Notes under the pieces: generated by a model
The model's database searches: none
Told to the model about the DNA's origin: nothing
Seen by the model: only the letters and a program-made list of their open reading frames with translations
DNA from: Trochalopteron elliotii
Lineage: Eukaryota > Chordata > Aves > Passeriformes > Leiothrichidae
Direction of reading: 5' to 3'
Assembly (NCBI GenBank): GCA_024734555.1
Contig: JANPWX010000338.1
Location: forward strand, 427,907-491,906
DNA length: 64,000 nucleotides
Part shown: in pieces, positions 1 through 11,829 of the stretch
Layout of the letters: every line of letters begins with the position of its first letter
Numbering within the stretch: position 1 is the stretch's first letter
Position numbers and translations under genes: made by a program

Positions 1-2509
1 ATACTTATTTGGAAGGAGAGGTTGGATAATGGGGAGCAAATTCAAAGACAAGTCTGGCAAAGCCTTTGCTCAGGTAATGGGCACAAAGTACAGATACAGA
101 AGTTTGCAAGGCTATGGTTTCAGCATGCTTTAGTGGTTGTAGGGGTTCATGGGATCACCTCTCCCCTCTGTGATGGGTTTTGGCCCCTGCAGCATATAGC
201 ATGACCCCTAGCACAACCACATGGGGATTGGGATATGAGCATGAATTTTAAGCACTGATTTAGGTTTCTGACTGACAAGGAGATTCCACCAATGGTTGGA
301 CCAGCCTACCTGACCAGGCCACAGCTGGGAGTAGGAGTGATGAAAAGGGCATGCCCCAAAGCAAAATGCTGTGAACGTGCAGCAGCCTGAGCTGATTTAT
401 GCTAAACAAGCATAGTAAATCATCGTTCTAGCTCTTAGCCATATCAGATACCACTAGATTACACGTTGGTGAGAGAGACAGAAAGTGCAACTAGGCGTGA
501 TCTGCCACTGCCTATTACTATTCTGAACTGGCAAATTTTTGATTCTGGGTTTTATGCAAGTGAATATGGAGGAAGGCAGGGAGTAGAGAGCTGTTTCAGA
601 GAGGTGTAATTGCCTCTGTCCTTGGTGTTTGAGATCAAATCTGAGGAGAGAAACTAGTGTTGACCGATTTAACTCTCTAGTTGCTGCTCTGCTTGGAGCT
701 AGGAGGCCTGAAAGTGTTGCTGCCCCAGCCCCTGCCACAAATGCAGCTGTGCTTTGGCCAGACCAGCTGCCAGACAGCCAGAGTCAAGGGTGCAACACTT
801 GTAAGAAAATCGTCATTTATCTCCATATGCCTTAGGATGCTACAGTGGGTCAGGAGCTCCAAGCCCATTAGACCATGGTTCCACGAATTTGGTTTTAAGG
901 TTCTTAGTACTAAATCAGAAGCACTGTGGACTTCAGGTTGTTGGTCAGTAAACTCATACCTGGGCTCTGATTTCTTCAAAACATGGCAGCAGATTGAGTA
1001 TGCACCAGCAGCCTTTGCCCTGAGCCAGGTCCTGCCTCCTTGCCTGCAGAGGGCTAAACCTCCGATGGGTGTGTGGATAGATTTGACAGAAATGTGACCA
1101 CATGCCTGAGCCTAAACTGGGTCAGAGGAGCACCATGGGTGCTTGAGCAGTGCACAGATCTGCCCCTGCTGAGCACAGAGCCCCAGCCCTGGGTGCTGAA
1201 GGCAGGCAACAGGCGACAACAACCTGGCCAACCTGCCCCTGCTCATCTGCGAGGGAGGGTTCAACAGGATGCCTGAGAAAACAGTGGAGGAAGTTTCTAC
1301 CCTACAGTTTTGGTTTTGTTCCTGGAATTTGTGCTGATGCACCTGCTGGTAAGATTGCACTGATCGCCAAATGAAAAAATCAAGGTTAAAATCACACTCT
1401 TTTGAGAGGAGATAATTATTAAGTAGAACTACCCTCAAAGTTTGATTTACAGACCAACCTTCCAAATGTTCATATAGACTGAGGGGCAGAGACCTGAGCC
1501 ATAGGAGTAGGCAGGCAGCCTGCTCCAGGGAACTGCAGACTTCATGGTCTGTCTCTGTCAATAAAGCCAATACCTAGTGGAACTGCAACCAGAGTCTTTT
1601 CACTGCTTCTTGCAATAGTTATTCTCTACCTGGCACACTGCACTCGGACTGTGGGCCTTTCATATGATGCAGAACCAGGTTCTTGTACATACTTCATACA
1701 CTTCATGTGAGCTGTGTGTACCACTTTGACTCCTTTCCCCCATGGGAGAGGATTTTGTTGGCTTGCAGATTGCATTCTCTCTAACAACAGATTTCTTGCA
1801 TGCAAATCAAGAAGTTGAGAGGAAGATAAGGTGATGAATATGCTAAGCATGGAAAAGCACTATCATATTATGGTTATGTTTGTAGACATTCGAAACAGAG
1901 AACAATCAAATACAAATATCACAGAATCAAACCCAGCAGTTCTGCATTGCAACAGGGGAACAAAGATGCACTGTTGTAGAATTTAAAGTTCTACTGAAAA
2001 GAAGTGATTATTTTCATAATTATTTTCAAAATGAAGATTAGCATCTTTATTGAAAACAAGTGGCTATGTATGTAAATTGTTTATGAGAAGTTATTTGCCA
2101 TATTTCAAGCATTTCTGCCTTGCTGTAGATTACTTCTGTAGGATGCTGAGGAAGGCATTGTGTTATATGGTCAGGTGAGAGGACACAGGCAGGTAGAAAT
2201 TTCAAAGTGAAACTGCAGGAAAGGTTAGAAAACTGTTTTTAGTGATTCATCATATTCAAAGTGACAGGGGTTTAACCCTTTTGTCAGCACAGAGTTTCTA
2301 CATTTCTCAGTGCCCAGCTCTGAACAACAAATACAGGAATCCGTCCCCTTCCTTATTCATCACTGTGGCCCTGGATTACAGTTCAGCTGGAATTTTCCCC
2401 CAGATTTGATAGAACTGGTGGTGGTTTATCTCAGTATATCCCCCTATAAAAAATGGATAGCCATAACCAGGAGATCCCCTGCTGCCCTGCCCTCACTCTG
2501 TCTGTTTCC
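1..2509. other. Intergenic DNA, no gene recognised
   Basis: I read both strands and found no coding region, RNA gene or recognisable transposon. Open frames here are short, overlap one another in several frames and resemble no family I know. Composition is ordinary for an avian intergenic region. A short imperfect hairpin built on GGGGTTTAACCCTTTT lies near 2265-2285. Confidence 0.6.
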
Positions 2510-2676
2510 TGTCCTGATTTAGGGCAAATTTGGGAGGAAATCTCTGAATGGGGTTCCTCTGGAAAGCAAATCCAAACAGCCCCTCCCCCCAGCCGGTCCG
2601 GGAAAAGAACTCCCTCAGAGAAGAGTGGAAAAAACCCTATTTATTTAACAAACAAAATGCCCACAAGCATAAAGAA

Positions 2677-2721
<45 letters not shown>

Positions 2722-3196
2722 TGAAACAATAAATCCTCTCGCTGCTCCGAAGAGAGATGGCAAAACTGAGAGTCTGTGCCAGGAGTCTGTTTATCAGTCC
2801 CAGTCCCTTTGGTGCTGGAAAATGCCGAGTCCCGGCCCGGTGGGCCACGGGTGCAAGATCCCGGTGCTCCCCTGGGTTTTTCAGTCCAGAGCAGATTTAA
2901 ACAGTCCCAAAGAAAAAAAACGGGGAAAAAAGCAGTCCAGGAAAGCTTCTTTGCCTCAGCTAGCTAGACTAACAAAGGGAAGAAAAAACTCTCTCTGGCT
3001 GCTGTCCGTGCATCTGTCGAAGAAGAAAAACCCCACACAGTCCCAAGGACGAGAGAAGATCCTGAGGAGTGAACACTGTTTTTCAAAATAAACTGCGCGC
3101 TTCTTCTTTCCCTGCTCACTCTCAGAACCAGTCTTAAAGGTACAGAACACAGAACAGACAATGTGGGGATACAGGTATCATAGTCACCCTAGGACA
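2510..3196 (-). mobile_element. Solo LTR of an endogenous retrovirus, songbird-like, reverse orientation
   Basis: The block starts TGTCCT and ends AGGACA, a perfect 6-bp inverted terminal repeat of the TG...CA type expected of an LTR. On the - strand it starts TGTCCTAGGGTGACTATGA, which resembles LTR starts I remember from songbird ERVs (recall, not a search). A TTTATTTA run near 2640 gives an AATAAA poly(A) signal on the - strand. No gag, pol or env sequence flanks it, so it is a solo LTR left by recombination. The outer limit is uncertain: a start at 2483 would give a 5-bp target duplication CCTGC (2478-2482 and 3197-3201), but less perfect terminal repeats (TGCCCTG against TAGGACA). An (AAT)n tract lies inside. 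Confidence 0.5.
2679..2722. repeat. (AAT)n microsatellite
   Basis: About 14 uninterrupted AAT units. It lies inside the solo LTR, just beyond the putative poly(A) signal on the - strand, and is probably an expansion that arose in the element. Confidence 0.95.
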
Positions 3197-6100
3197 CCTG
3201 CTTTGCTGAAACATGTGAGCAAGAGGGAGTGGGGTTCACCCGCAAAGCAGCCTTGGTGTGATGTTCTGAGCATCCCACTTGGGCCAACCTCCTGGGCTAG
3301 GCTAAGGGTGAGTCAGGCTTGTAAGTGGGGAGAGAGGCAGCAGCCTGCTGATCCCAGGCAGCTCAGTGCATGACTGCAGGGACCTGGGCTGAGGAAAGCT
3401 GCTGGGCCATGAGGACTTAGGTTAAGGCTAAGGGCTGCTTCTGTTCATCTTGGTGCCTGAACTCTTCCACAGACCCATGGAAACGATTACTTCTACCTTG
3501 CTTGCAGCTGCCATGGATGCCACCACTTTTTCTCCCATCTTTTCCTTAGAATGCCTTCTTCTCAGCCTTTTAGAATTTCTAAAGGAAAAGAAAAAGAAGG
3601 CTGTTAAAATGCGGTTTCCATTTTGATCTTTCTTTGGTATCAGTGGTTGTCTTCTACAACACCATGTGCCTCACCAGGAAACCAAATTCTTCATTGTCAC
3701 ACGATTCATATATGTCTTGTATCTTTTTTTAGAAATATTTTCTCACTCATTAAAATGAATTCCTGCAATCATTAGATCACCAAAATGAAATTAAATAAAA
3801 TGAAACCAATAAAATGTAGCAGCCTGGCCCTCTCTTCCTGTGGCCTCTCAAAGAGAGGTGTGCAAAACAAAGATTATTGCTTTCTCTTTTCTGTTTAATA
3901 TTTTCTTCAACAAATGCCTAATCGTTTATTTCCATGAAGCTGACTCTCTTCTTGCATTTGGTAACCAATTTAATATTTTTTCCAGGTGATTCCTAGCACA
4001 TCAAAACTGATAGCAAAACTTGACTTCAGCAGGAGTTTTGTCTCAATAGGAACTTAAAGGATTTTGGCCACCCTGTGTTGAAAGCGAGCCTGTAGATATT
4101 TGTGTGTGTGTGTATCTGCATGTACATACATGTGTGTGTGTACAAAAATATCTGTGAAAATGTATAATTTCTTGGCTCTCATCCTAACCTTTGTGCGACT
4201 GGGTGCTGGGATCTGGATATTCAGTGTGCTTAGCAGCACTTTTTAATGAAGAGGTGTTTTCTCCCTTGGAGCTGTCATTCTCTGCCACATCACAGACTCT
4301 TTCAGACAGAAAAATAATTGGCCACTTTCTCCAGAATCGGGGAGCCCCAGGGACCGGTGCAGTGTTCAGCGAACCGGGACAGTGGCTCTCAGTGGTGCCC
4401 ACTGGTGTCCCCCCAGCCAGTGCTGGTGCTGCTCCCCACATGGCTCTTGCCCTTGGGGGCACCACCCACCCCACAGCTCCTCAGTGAGGTCTGGTCGATG
4501 GTGAAATGTGACAGGCAAGACCCAAAACCTCAGGAGGAGAAAGGTGAAGCGAAATGGACAATTACTTCCAGAGCTGTTCTGCTACCAGATGGAAACACAG
4601 GCTTGCTTTGCTCTGTTTTTTGTGGGGTTTTTTTGTTTGTTTGTTTTTGTGGGTTTTTTGTTTGTTTTTTTTTTGTTTGGTTGGGTTTTTTTCTCTGAAA
4701 CCTGTGTAATGGCTGCCTGGTGGGATGGTTTCCACATTTGGAGCAGGATTTTATATTATTTTTTTCAAATTTTTAAACAGCATTTATTCTACTCAGGGTC
4801 TGCCAATATATCCACCTTTCATCAAATAGTCCCCAGAGTTGTTAGCATTCAGAGACAGGGAATGCACTAAAAATCCATCCCTTAGAACCTCCCACCGACT
4901 ACACCTCATGTAGAGAAGTGATGAAATAAATGCTGAAGGCTGGATACTAAGAGCACTTGCCTGGCAGGAGCACGCCAGTATCCCAATCCAGCCAGTGGCT
5001 CAAACGCAAACACAACACAGCTTAACCTGCTCGGCAAAGTTCCTCTGGGTCCGGCTTTGTCACTTCCTAATCACTGCTCACTGTTCTGATTGCTCTTGTT
5101 ACCACAGCACAGACCCTGTGGCATCCCACCCTTTTTTTCCAAGGGTCGGTGACTGGAGGAGGAGCGGCCCGTGCTCTGCTCAGCTGGTGGCCACCATCTG
5201 CCCCGCGGGTAAAAAGCTCCTGCTCTCAGTCTTCCTGGGCCGAAGGAAAAGCGTGTCCTTTCCTTTGCTGCGATATCTCACGGGCCGACTGCTTATCTCT
5301 GACTCACTCTCACGTGTCATTTATGAGAAAAGGCTGGGAGGAGAAGCAGCAGAGACAGGCATTCCTCTCAGGAACCAAGGACATCCATCCTGCAGGCAGC
5401 AGGAACACAGCCTTGGGAAGACATCTGCAGGATGGAAGGCTACGGCCCCGTTTTCTATCATCATCCCGAGGCTCTGTATTTTATCTGCCCTGTTGTTTCC
5501 CAGCTGTCAAACCCTATGTCTCAGGCTATATATAAGAGAAATTGGAAGGTGGGATTTTAGCCTGAGTAGGGCTGAATAATGTGTAAACTAGGCAGAAATG
5601 TTGCCATGATAACACTATGTTTACCAAGGCCTCACCACCATGTGGACATCAGGATCTGACTGCTCACACCAAGTTCCTTGCTACTTTCTAATGGGTTGTA
5701 TCTTAAGGGCACTGTATTTTTATTTAGATCCTTTTCCTATTTGTTACATCCTTTCTGCCCTTCAATCCATAGCCATGGGCAACAGGAGAATGAGTAACTG
5801 CCTGAGATGTAAATAGTGAAAAAAGGAAAAATTAGTAAAAATAAAACAAACAAACCCCAGAAAAGCAGAAAACCAAAAAAGCAACATGAAAAGAATATGC
5901 ATTTGTGATATGGTTTAACGATCCTCTGTGATGCTGCTAATTTGTCTGTACTCATCTGTAAAATTCAAATTCTTCAAGCCAAAATTTTCCCTCACTAATG
6001 TGCTAGGAATCAACACAGTCGTTAGTGCTAGAAACACAGAGGTCATACTTCACGTTGAACTTATTTGGAGAGAAGTGATGCAGGGATCACTCACTTCACA

Positions 6101-6289
6101 TTGTCCTTGTGTCACTGAAAAGCAAATTGTGGTGCTTCTGTTGCGAGGGGTGTGGGGTTTTTTGGGTGGGCTCGGGGGTGAAGATGTAACTCACACCTTT
6201 TTTATTTCTTCATAATGGAAGATAATTCCTTCTGCTGTGTTTATTCCAAATCTCAGCTGCTAAACAAACAAAACCGAGGAGGGCAATTC
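3197..6289. other. Intergenic DNA with low-complexity tracts
   Basis: No gene is recognised. A TG-rich stretch lies at about 4098-4142, a T/TTTG-rich stretch at 4611-4700 and an A-rich stretch at 5817-5886. One long open frame on the + strand (4995-5579, 194 codons) has no recognisable domain and no intron or splice signals that I would trust; I treat it as chance. A perfect T-box half-site TCACACCT occurs at 6192-6199. Confidence 0.55.
4611..4700. repeat. T-rich low-complexity tract with TTTG units
   Basis: Runs of T are interrupted by G, GG and GGGG, with several TTTG units. It is strongly strand-asymmetric (almost no A or C), consistent with a decayed poly(T)/(TTTG)n tract. Confidence 0.85.
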
Positions 6290-6409
6290 TGCAGGACTGG
6301 TACCGATGGCGGGAACCCTCCCGCCCGGAGTGAGGAGGTATCTCACCGGGGTGTCCACAGCCGTTTCCTCCTTAGCTAATGTTTTTCTGATGGAAGTTGT
6401 TTTGATGGC

Positions 6410-6435
6410 TTTTTTTTTTTTTTTTTTTTTTTTTT
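6410..6435. repeat. Poly(T) tract, 26 nt
   Basis: Twenty-six uninterrupted Ts at the 5' side of the CpG island. No retroposon body with target duplications is recognisable beside it. Confidence 0.95.
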
Positions 6436-6522
6436 GGACCATTTAAGCAGGGCCGGGGGCCAACCCTGCCCCCCCGCCCGGCGACCCCCCGGGCTCCGCG
6501 CTCCGGCGGGCGCAGGCTCCAC

Positions 6523-6541
6523 AGGTGTGGACACCTTTGAA
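6523..6541. promoter_or_regulatory. Candidate palindromic T-box site overlapping a TCF/LEF word
   Basis: AGGTGT GG ACACCT at 6523-6536 is two T-box core half-sites facing each other with a 2-nt spacer, running directly into CCTTTGAA (6534-6541), which contains a TCF/LEF core. T-box factors bind AGGTGTGA-type half-sites, so autoregulation by EOMES or input from another T-box factor is possible. This is a motif match only. Confidence 0.35.
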
Positions 6542-7470
6542 ACTGCCGCTCCTGCCAACGGGATTCCCAGCTGAAATTCACGTGGCAAAGAAAGTGCCCA
6601 TTTGCTTCAATCATTTCCTAACGACTCCGCTCGCTTGTGCCTTTGGTCTTGCCGGTACCCAGATGGGTAATTTTGGAGCTATTTGCGCGCATGCCCTTGT
6701 TTTGAAGGCGCAGAGCTCTGTGAGCTCAGGTACTTACAAACGCTTAGTGGGAATTAACAACTGAAAGGAGAGCCCCAAGCATCCCGACCCGGGATCACTG
6801 CGGCACCCGGATTTCAAAGCGCCCGGCGTTAATCCGGCCGGATCGCCCGCCGGATCTCGCTCTGGCAATGGGGATGGGGATGGGATGCCATGCCCGCCTG
6901 CCCGCCGGGGCTCACTCGCGGGGCCGCAGCGGGTTCTGCCGGGATTCCCCGCAGCAGCTGCGGGGGGCGAGGTGTGCGCTGTCGATCCGCATGTCGGAAG
7001 ACTTGGCAGCGATGTTTCGAAACTTGTTAAAAGAGCGGGGACAGAGGCAGAGGCCAGCATGTCCCCTCGTCCCCCTGCACCACCACCCCCCAGCCTGAAA
7101 CTGCCTGCGGAGCAGCGTGTGAGCAGCTGGCCTTGGGCAGAGCTCCGGGCTGGGATCGCTCCCCGCCACCCGCGGCCCGCCCAGCCCCGTCCCGGCGGCT
7201 GCTGCCGGCTCTGGCACCGGGGAGCGCCCGGGGGCAGCGGTGCGGGGCTGGAGCTCTCCGCAGGCTCCGCCACAGACCCCCGATCGCTTGCAGGGACACC
7301 TTCGGGGTACGGTCCCCCAGCGATCCCTCCTCCGCCGGGCGCCTCTCCCGCCCCGGTTACCCCGAGAAAAGGTGCGGAGCGGCTGGAAGGGAAGATGCTG
7401 GCTCCATCCCGCCCCCGGTAGCAGTGGGATGCTGCCGGGAACCGGAGCGGGCAGCTAGCAAGCCCGAGCC

Positions 7471-8297
7471 CTCCCTGGGAGAGGAACCCTATAGCTATCT
7501 TCTCACCTTCCCAGGGAGTACATATGTCGTCCCCGTTCTGCTTTCTGCTTATTTTTATAGCAAACTCGCCCCGTCACCGCAGTTATTTAATATGTGGTTC
7601 CCTGCTAGGCCTTGCTATTTGATTGCTGTCACAAATGATACCAGGTGAAATTCCTCATTGTTTCTGCAATTACATTGTAGCCCACTGCTATTCGCCTTTT
7701 CAGCCCCTAGAGTTAATTGTTTTCCCACTGTACGCCTCATACCAAATGCACAGAGAGCAAACAAACCCCCAAACCTTCCAAAACTCATATTTCTCAGCTA
7801 TTATGTTATCAGCAGGAAATATTTCATAGCTCTGACATCATAAGCTCTGAGCAGCATGAAGTTTATCAGGGCCTTCACATGATGAAATTGTACTTTTTAA
7901 CACAACAGGATAAAAAAGCAGAACATCTTTCTACTGGATTTGAACTGCAAATTTGAATTATTGTGATTGCTAAATCCAGGCTTTTTTAATAGTTATTTCT
8001 CATACAAAGCAGAAAAAGCAAACCAAAATTAGCTCTTTAAAACTGTCTGTAACAGATATGTAAATACAAATAGGATCAAACTGCCCAGATCTGTCGCTGT
8101 CACACCCATGACACGGATCTTGTTATGTTCTCACATCTCTATTGTGTGACTGTCAGGATGGCTATGGGCACAAATCTGTGATTAGGCAATGTTGCTTTAA
8201 AACCAGGGAAAAGGTGCTAGGCATCCCTTACTACATTTATTGAAGGGTGAAAAAGCAAGCATTTACAAAGAGCTGTTTGGAGATCCCTATTCATAAA
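7471..8297. other. Intergenic DNA, AT-rich
   Basis: No gene is recognised. An exact 10-bp inverted repeat (CTCCCTGGGA at 7471-7480, TCCCAGGGAG at 7509-7518) lies at the edge of the upstream CpG island. The rest is AT-rich with homeobox-type words such as GTTAATTG and could include non-coding regulatory DNA, which cannot be judged without an alignment. Confidence 0.5.
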
Positions 8298-9360
8298 TAA
8301 TCATAGAATCGTTTAGGTTGGAAAAGACCTCTAAAATAATATAATCCAGCCTTCAACCCAGCACTGCCAAGTCAATCACTAAACTATGTTGCAAAGTGCC
8401 ACATCTATAAGTTGTTTAAGCCCCTCCAGGGTTGGTGACTCAACCACTTCCCTGGGCAGTCTGTCCCAATGCTTGACAACCCTTCCAGTGAAGAAATTGT
8501 TCCTAATATCCAAACTAAACATCCTCTGGCACAACTTGAGACCATTTCCTCTCATTCTATTGCTTGTTACCTGAGAGAAGAACCTGCCCCCCCACCAGAG
8601 ATACAATCTCTTTTCAGGCAGTTGTAAAAAGCAGTATGGTCCCCTTTGAGCCTCCTTTTCTCCAGGTTAACAACCCCAGCTACTTCATCTGCTCTGCATA
8701 AATTTTTCTCCAGACCCTTCACCAACTTTGTTGCCCTTCTGTGGGCTGGCTCCAGCCCCTCAGTGTCTTTTTTGCAGTGAGGGGCCCAAAACTGAACACA
8801 GGATTTGAGGTGTGCCCACACTAGTGCTGAGCACAGGGGGGCAATCACTGCCCTGGTCCTGGTGGTCACACTGTTGCTGATACAGGCCAGGATGCCATTG
8901 GCCTTCTTGGCCACCTGGGCACATGCTGGCTCAGGTTCAGCCAGCTGTTGACCAGCACCCCCAGGTGCTTTTCCACTGGGCCACTTTCCTTCTCTCCAGC
9001 CACTCTTTCTCAAGCCTGCAGTGTTCAGTGGGGTTGTTGTGGCCCAAGTGCAGGACCTGGCACTTCACCTTGTTGAACCTCACACAGTTTGCCTTGGACC
9101 ACCGATCCAGTCTGTCCAGATCCCTCTCAGAGCCTTTCTGCCCTCCAGCAGATCAACAGTCCTGCCCAGATTGGTGTCATCCATGAACTGGCTGATGGTG
9201 CACTCAATCCCCTCATCCAGATCATCAGTAAAGGTGTTAAACAGGACTGGCCCCAACACTGATCCCTGGGCAGCACCACTTGTGACCAGCTGCCAGCTGG
9301 ATGTAACTCAGACTACCACCACTCTCTGGGTCTGGCCATCCAGATGTTTTTTCACCTAGC
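8298..9360 (-). mobile_element. CR1 LINE, 5'-truncated, degenerate
   Basis: This is a CR1 (chicken repeat 1-type) non-LTR retrotransposon on the - strand. Its 3' end is at about 8298, where the + strand reads TCATAGAATCGTTTAGGTTGG, the reverse complement of the well-known CR1 3' terminus. Conceptual translation of the - strand shows the C-terminal part of the ORF2 reverse transcriptase protein: [20 protein letters not shown] and [11 protein letters not shown], then after a frame break [14 protein letters not shown]. Only about 1 kb of the full element of several kb remains, the usual 5' truncation of CR1. The reading frame is broken by shifts, so the copy is dead. The 5' boundary near 9360 is approximate. 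Confidence 0.93.
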
Positions 9361-11829
9361 AGAGTGTGCGCCTGCCCAAGCCATGAGCCATATTAAAAAT
9401 ATGAAATGCTGGTCGTGGTTGTGTTTGTGATCCTAATTTCAGTCTCTTTCTTTCACTAAGTTTCTACAATTCCATTTGGACCAAGGAAAGTAATGTGGAA
9501 GCTAATGACAATTTAATACTTTTCCCATCTCCCTTACTATAGATTCCCCAAACATTTGTCAAAACAACAAAGGCTTTCACTTTACGAAGACTTATGCTTT
9601 CACAAACACACTTTTCCTTCTTTAACCAATAGGGTACCATACTCCCAAAGACAGAAAGTTGTTGTGTGGTCTTACCTAGCAAAATTAGACATTGCCAAAA
9701 ATCCACTTCAAGCATTGACTATGTTTACCCTTTTCTGTCCATATTTTACCAATTAGGATCAGACTTTGAATATTTTTTACTAACCATTGCATTTCCATTT
9801 AATTTAAAATTACAGCTAAAGGTTTTCAGGTGCAAATTTTCTTTAGATAAGAAAGGAAGTGACCAATGAAGTTGCTTTGAATACCATTTTAATTTCAAAA
9901 ACAAACATAATAACATAAATAAACAACATACCTAGTTGTTTCTTCCAGGTCCTGTTTCATTGACTTCTGTCTGTTCTTTCTGTTTTGTATAACTTGGCTG
10001 GAAAGGGCTATTCTTTACTTTCTGATTTTTTTTATAAATTAGGCCTGCCCTTACTGTGGGATTTATATCTACATATGGCCAATTTTTAAAAATAAGTATG
10101 TCTGTATGCTGCTTTTATAAAGAAAGTGGTGGCTAAATTCAATCATTACCAAAGGGTAAAATTGCTGTTAATGTGACACCTTTCCTGGTCAATATTAAAG
10201 ATAATAGTTCTTTGGTTTTGTAGGGGTATTGATTTCCACTATTTAAAGTCATATATACATGTTGCAAGAAGAGTTGACTACTTTTTAACCCTTTTGGGTT
10301 CAACTTTTCTCAGCCTCAGAGCAGATTTTAAGCTACAGTTGTTTCTTCGGGACTGTGCGTGTCTGCACACTGAAAATCCCACTTGGCATAAACTAAAATG
10401 GATTGATGTTTTTTTGCAGCTATAGCAGGACTTGTTTTCATCAGAAAATAAAGAGCACTTTCAGTTAATTCAGTCTCCTAACATTCCCATGAAAGAGACG
10501 GACATTGACTGCATGTGACAGAAGAAAGTCCCTGGGCACTGAAAGGGTGTAGCTGGCTTCTTCATAAAAACAGCCCCTGAAGTTCAGCGACAAGCTGAAA
10601 TGCCAAGCCTTGCACAGACATATTAATACCTCCTTGATTTTTCTGAGTGCTGTAAGGACTCAATGGCTATGAAAAGAAAGATATCAAGAATATAAAAGGG
10701 AAGCACTAATATCTGACTGGCCACATCTGAAAAATCCCAGCTTTAATGATTTTAAAAATGCCATTGAAACAGGGTGAAAGAGCAGAAGTTAAAAGTGTCC
10801 TCCTTCATTCACCAGTGAGATACTTCATGTGTATGTTGAAGGGGGAAAAAAACCCCAACAGAATGAATTACTGGAAAAAATAGAAAGAAAATCTGCAAAA
10901 TCTCTGCACAAAATGGACATAAAGGTGAAAGTATTAAAGCCCTTTTGGGAACCAGATGCTAGCAAATTGAAGAGGATATCCAGAAACTTACAGATAGTTT
11001 TTAACCAAAATCAAACAAAGAAATAATTACGTCACTGAAACTACACAGATGTAGCATTAAGAAAATACCTGTGAATCCTGCCATGGTGGCAGAACTTCAG
11101 GAAAAGATTACAGCACTCGAATAGCGAGACAGGTCATTCTAATAGCCAACATTTTTGAAGTGTCCATATGGATCCAGTGGAGTGTGTGTATGTATCCAGA
11201 TCCATATTTATAAGGATAAAGGTCATATATGGCTATAAATGGTGATATGTGGATTTCCATATGTACATACACACATATGTAAGTGTGTAACAGCCTGATA
11301 GATTCCATTGTTCCCAGTTCCTCCTCTTAGGCCCTCCTGAGCAGGGTGCTTCGGTTGTACAGTTTCAGTCACAAGAGTCCAAGCAATTTGTTGAAGTGGA
11401 AGTTGTTTTCTAATGCTCTGATGAAAGAGGAAAGGTCTCAATCCCAGCCCGAAGCAAAGTATTAAGTATTTTAGTCCAGTGTGCCACTGCTGTAAGTTGG
11501 GCTGCAGGAAGAAAAAAAGCTCTTCTGGAACAGCTTTTTAGAGTCAGAGATGCTCCTTATTTGAATAAACCCCATGAATATATTTGAATAAAGCTCAAGG
11601 AAACAAGATAATCTGTAACCCTTCAAAGACCTACGTCTTCTTTCTAAAACATTTTCTTTTTTTCCTTCCTTTTTTTTTTTTCCTTGTGGTTTAGAGGTTT
11701 TTTTGGTAGATTTACAAACCTAACATGTTCCTTTCTGCTTCACCAGACTCTGGTGTTTCTGCAGCGTTATCTTTAAGATAACATCTAAAGGGCTGTGGGA
11801 CACATTCAGAAGTCTCCGATCCCACAGAA
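9361..11829. other. Intergenic DNA, AT-rich
   Basis: No gene is recognised. A TG/AT-rich low-complexity stretch lies at about 11170-11290 and a T/C-rich stretch at 11640-11705. A FOXH1-like word TGTGGATT is at 11249-11256. Short open frames have no family resemblance. Confidence 0.55.

Larger units (their letters stand above)
6290..7470. promoter_or_regulatory. CpG island about 6 kb upstream of the EOMES gap
   Basis: GC content and CpG frequency rise sharply here compared with the AT-rich flanks, and CpGs are dense from about 6300 to 7450. The block is too far from EOMES exon 1 to be the core promoter of the main transcript. No coding exon is recognisable; the open frames on both strands are the usual GC-island shadows. 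It could be a distal or alternative promoter, an enhancer, or the promoter of a non-coding transcript. Upstream transcribed enhancers are known for Eomes in mouse, but homology is not shown here. Confidence 0.55.

Noticed and set aside
4995..5579. 194-codon open frame, + strand
   Set aside because: No recognisable domain, no conserved-looking segments, no promoter or splice context. A protein search with any hit in another bird would revive it.
6734..7648. Several overlapping open frames of 100-180 codons in the upstream CpG island
   Set aside because: GC-rich DNA is stop-poor in all frames. The products are proline/arginine/glycine-rich without any domain and overlap on both strands.
8379..9013. 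Minus-strand frames taken as a possible host gene
   Set aside because: They are the reverse-transcriptase C-terminus of a decayed CR1 LINE, split by frameshifts.
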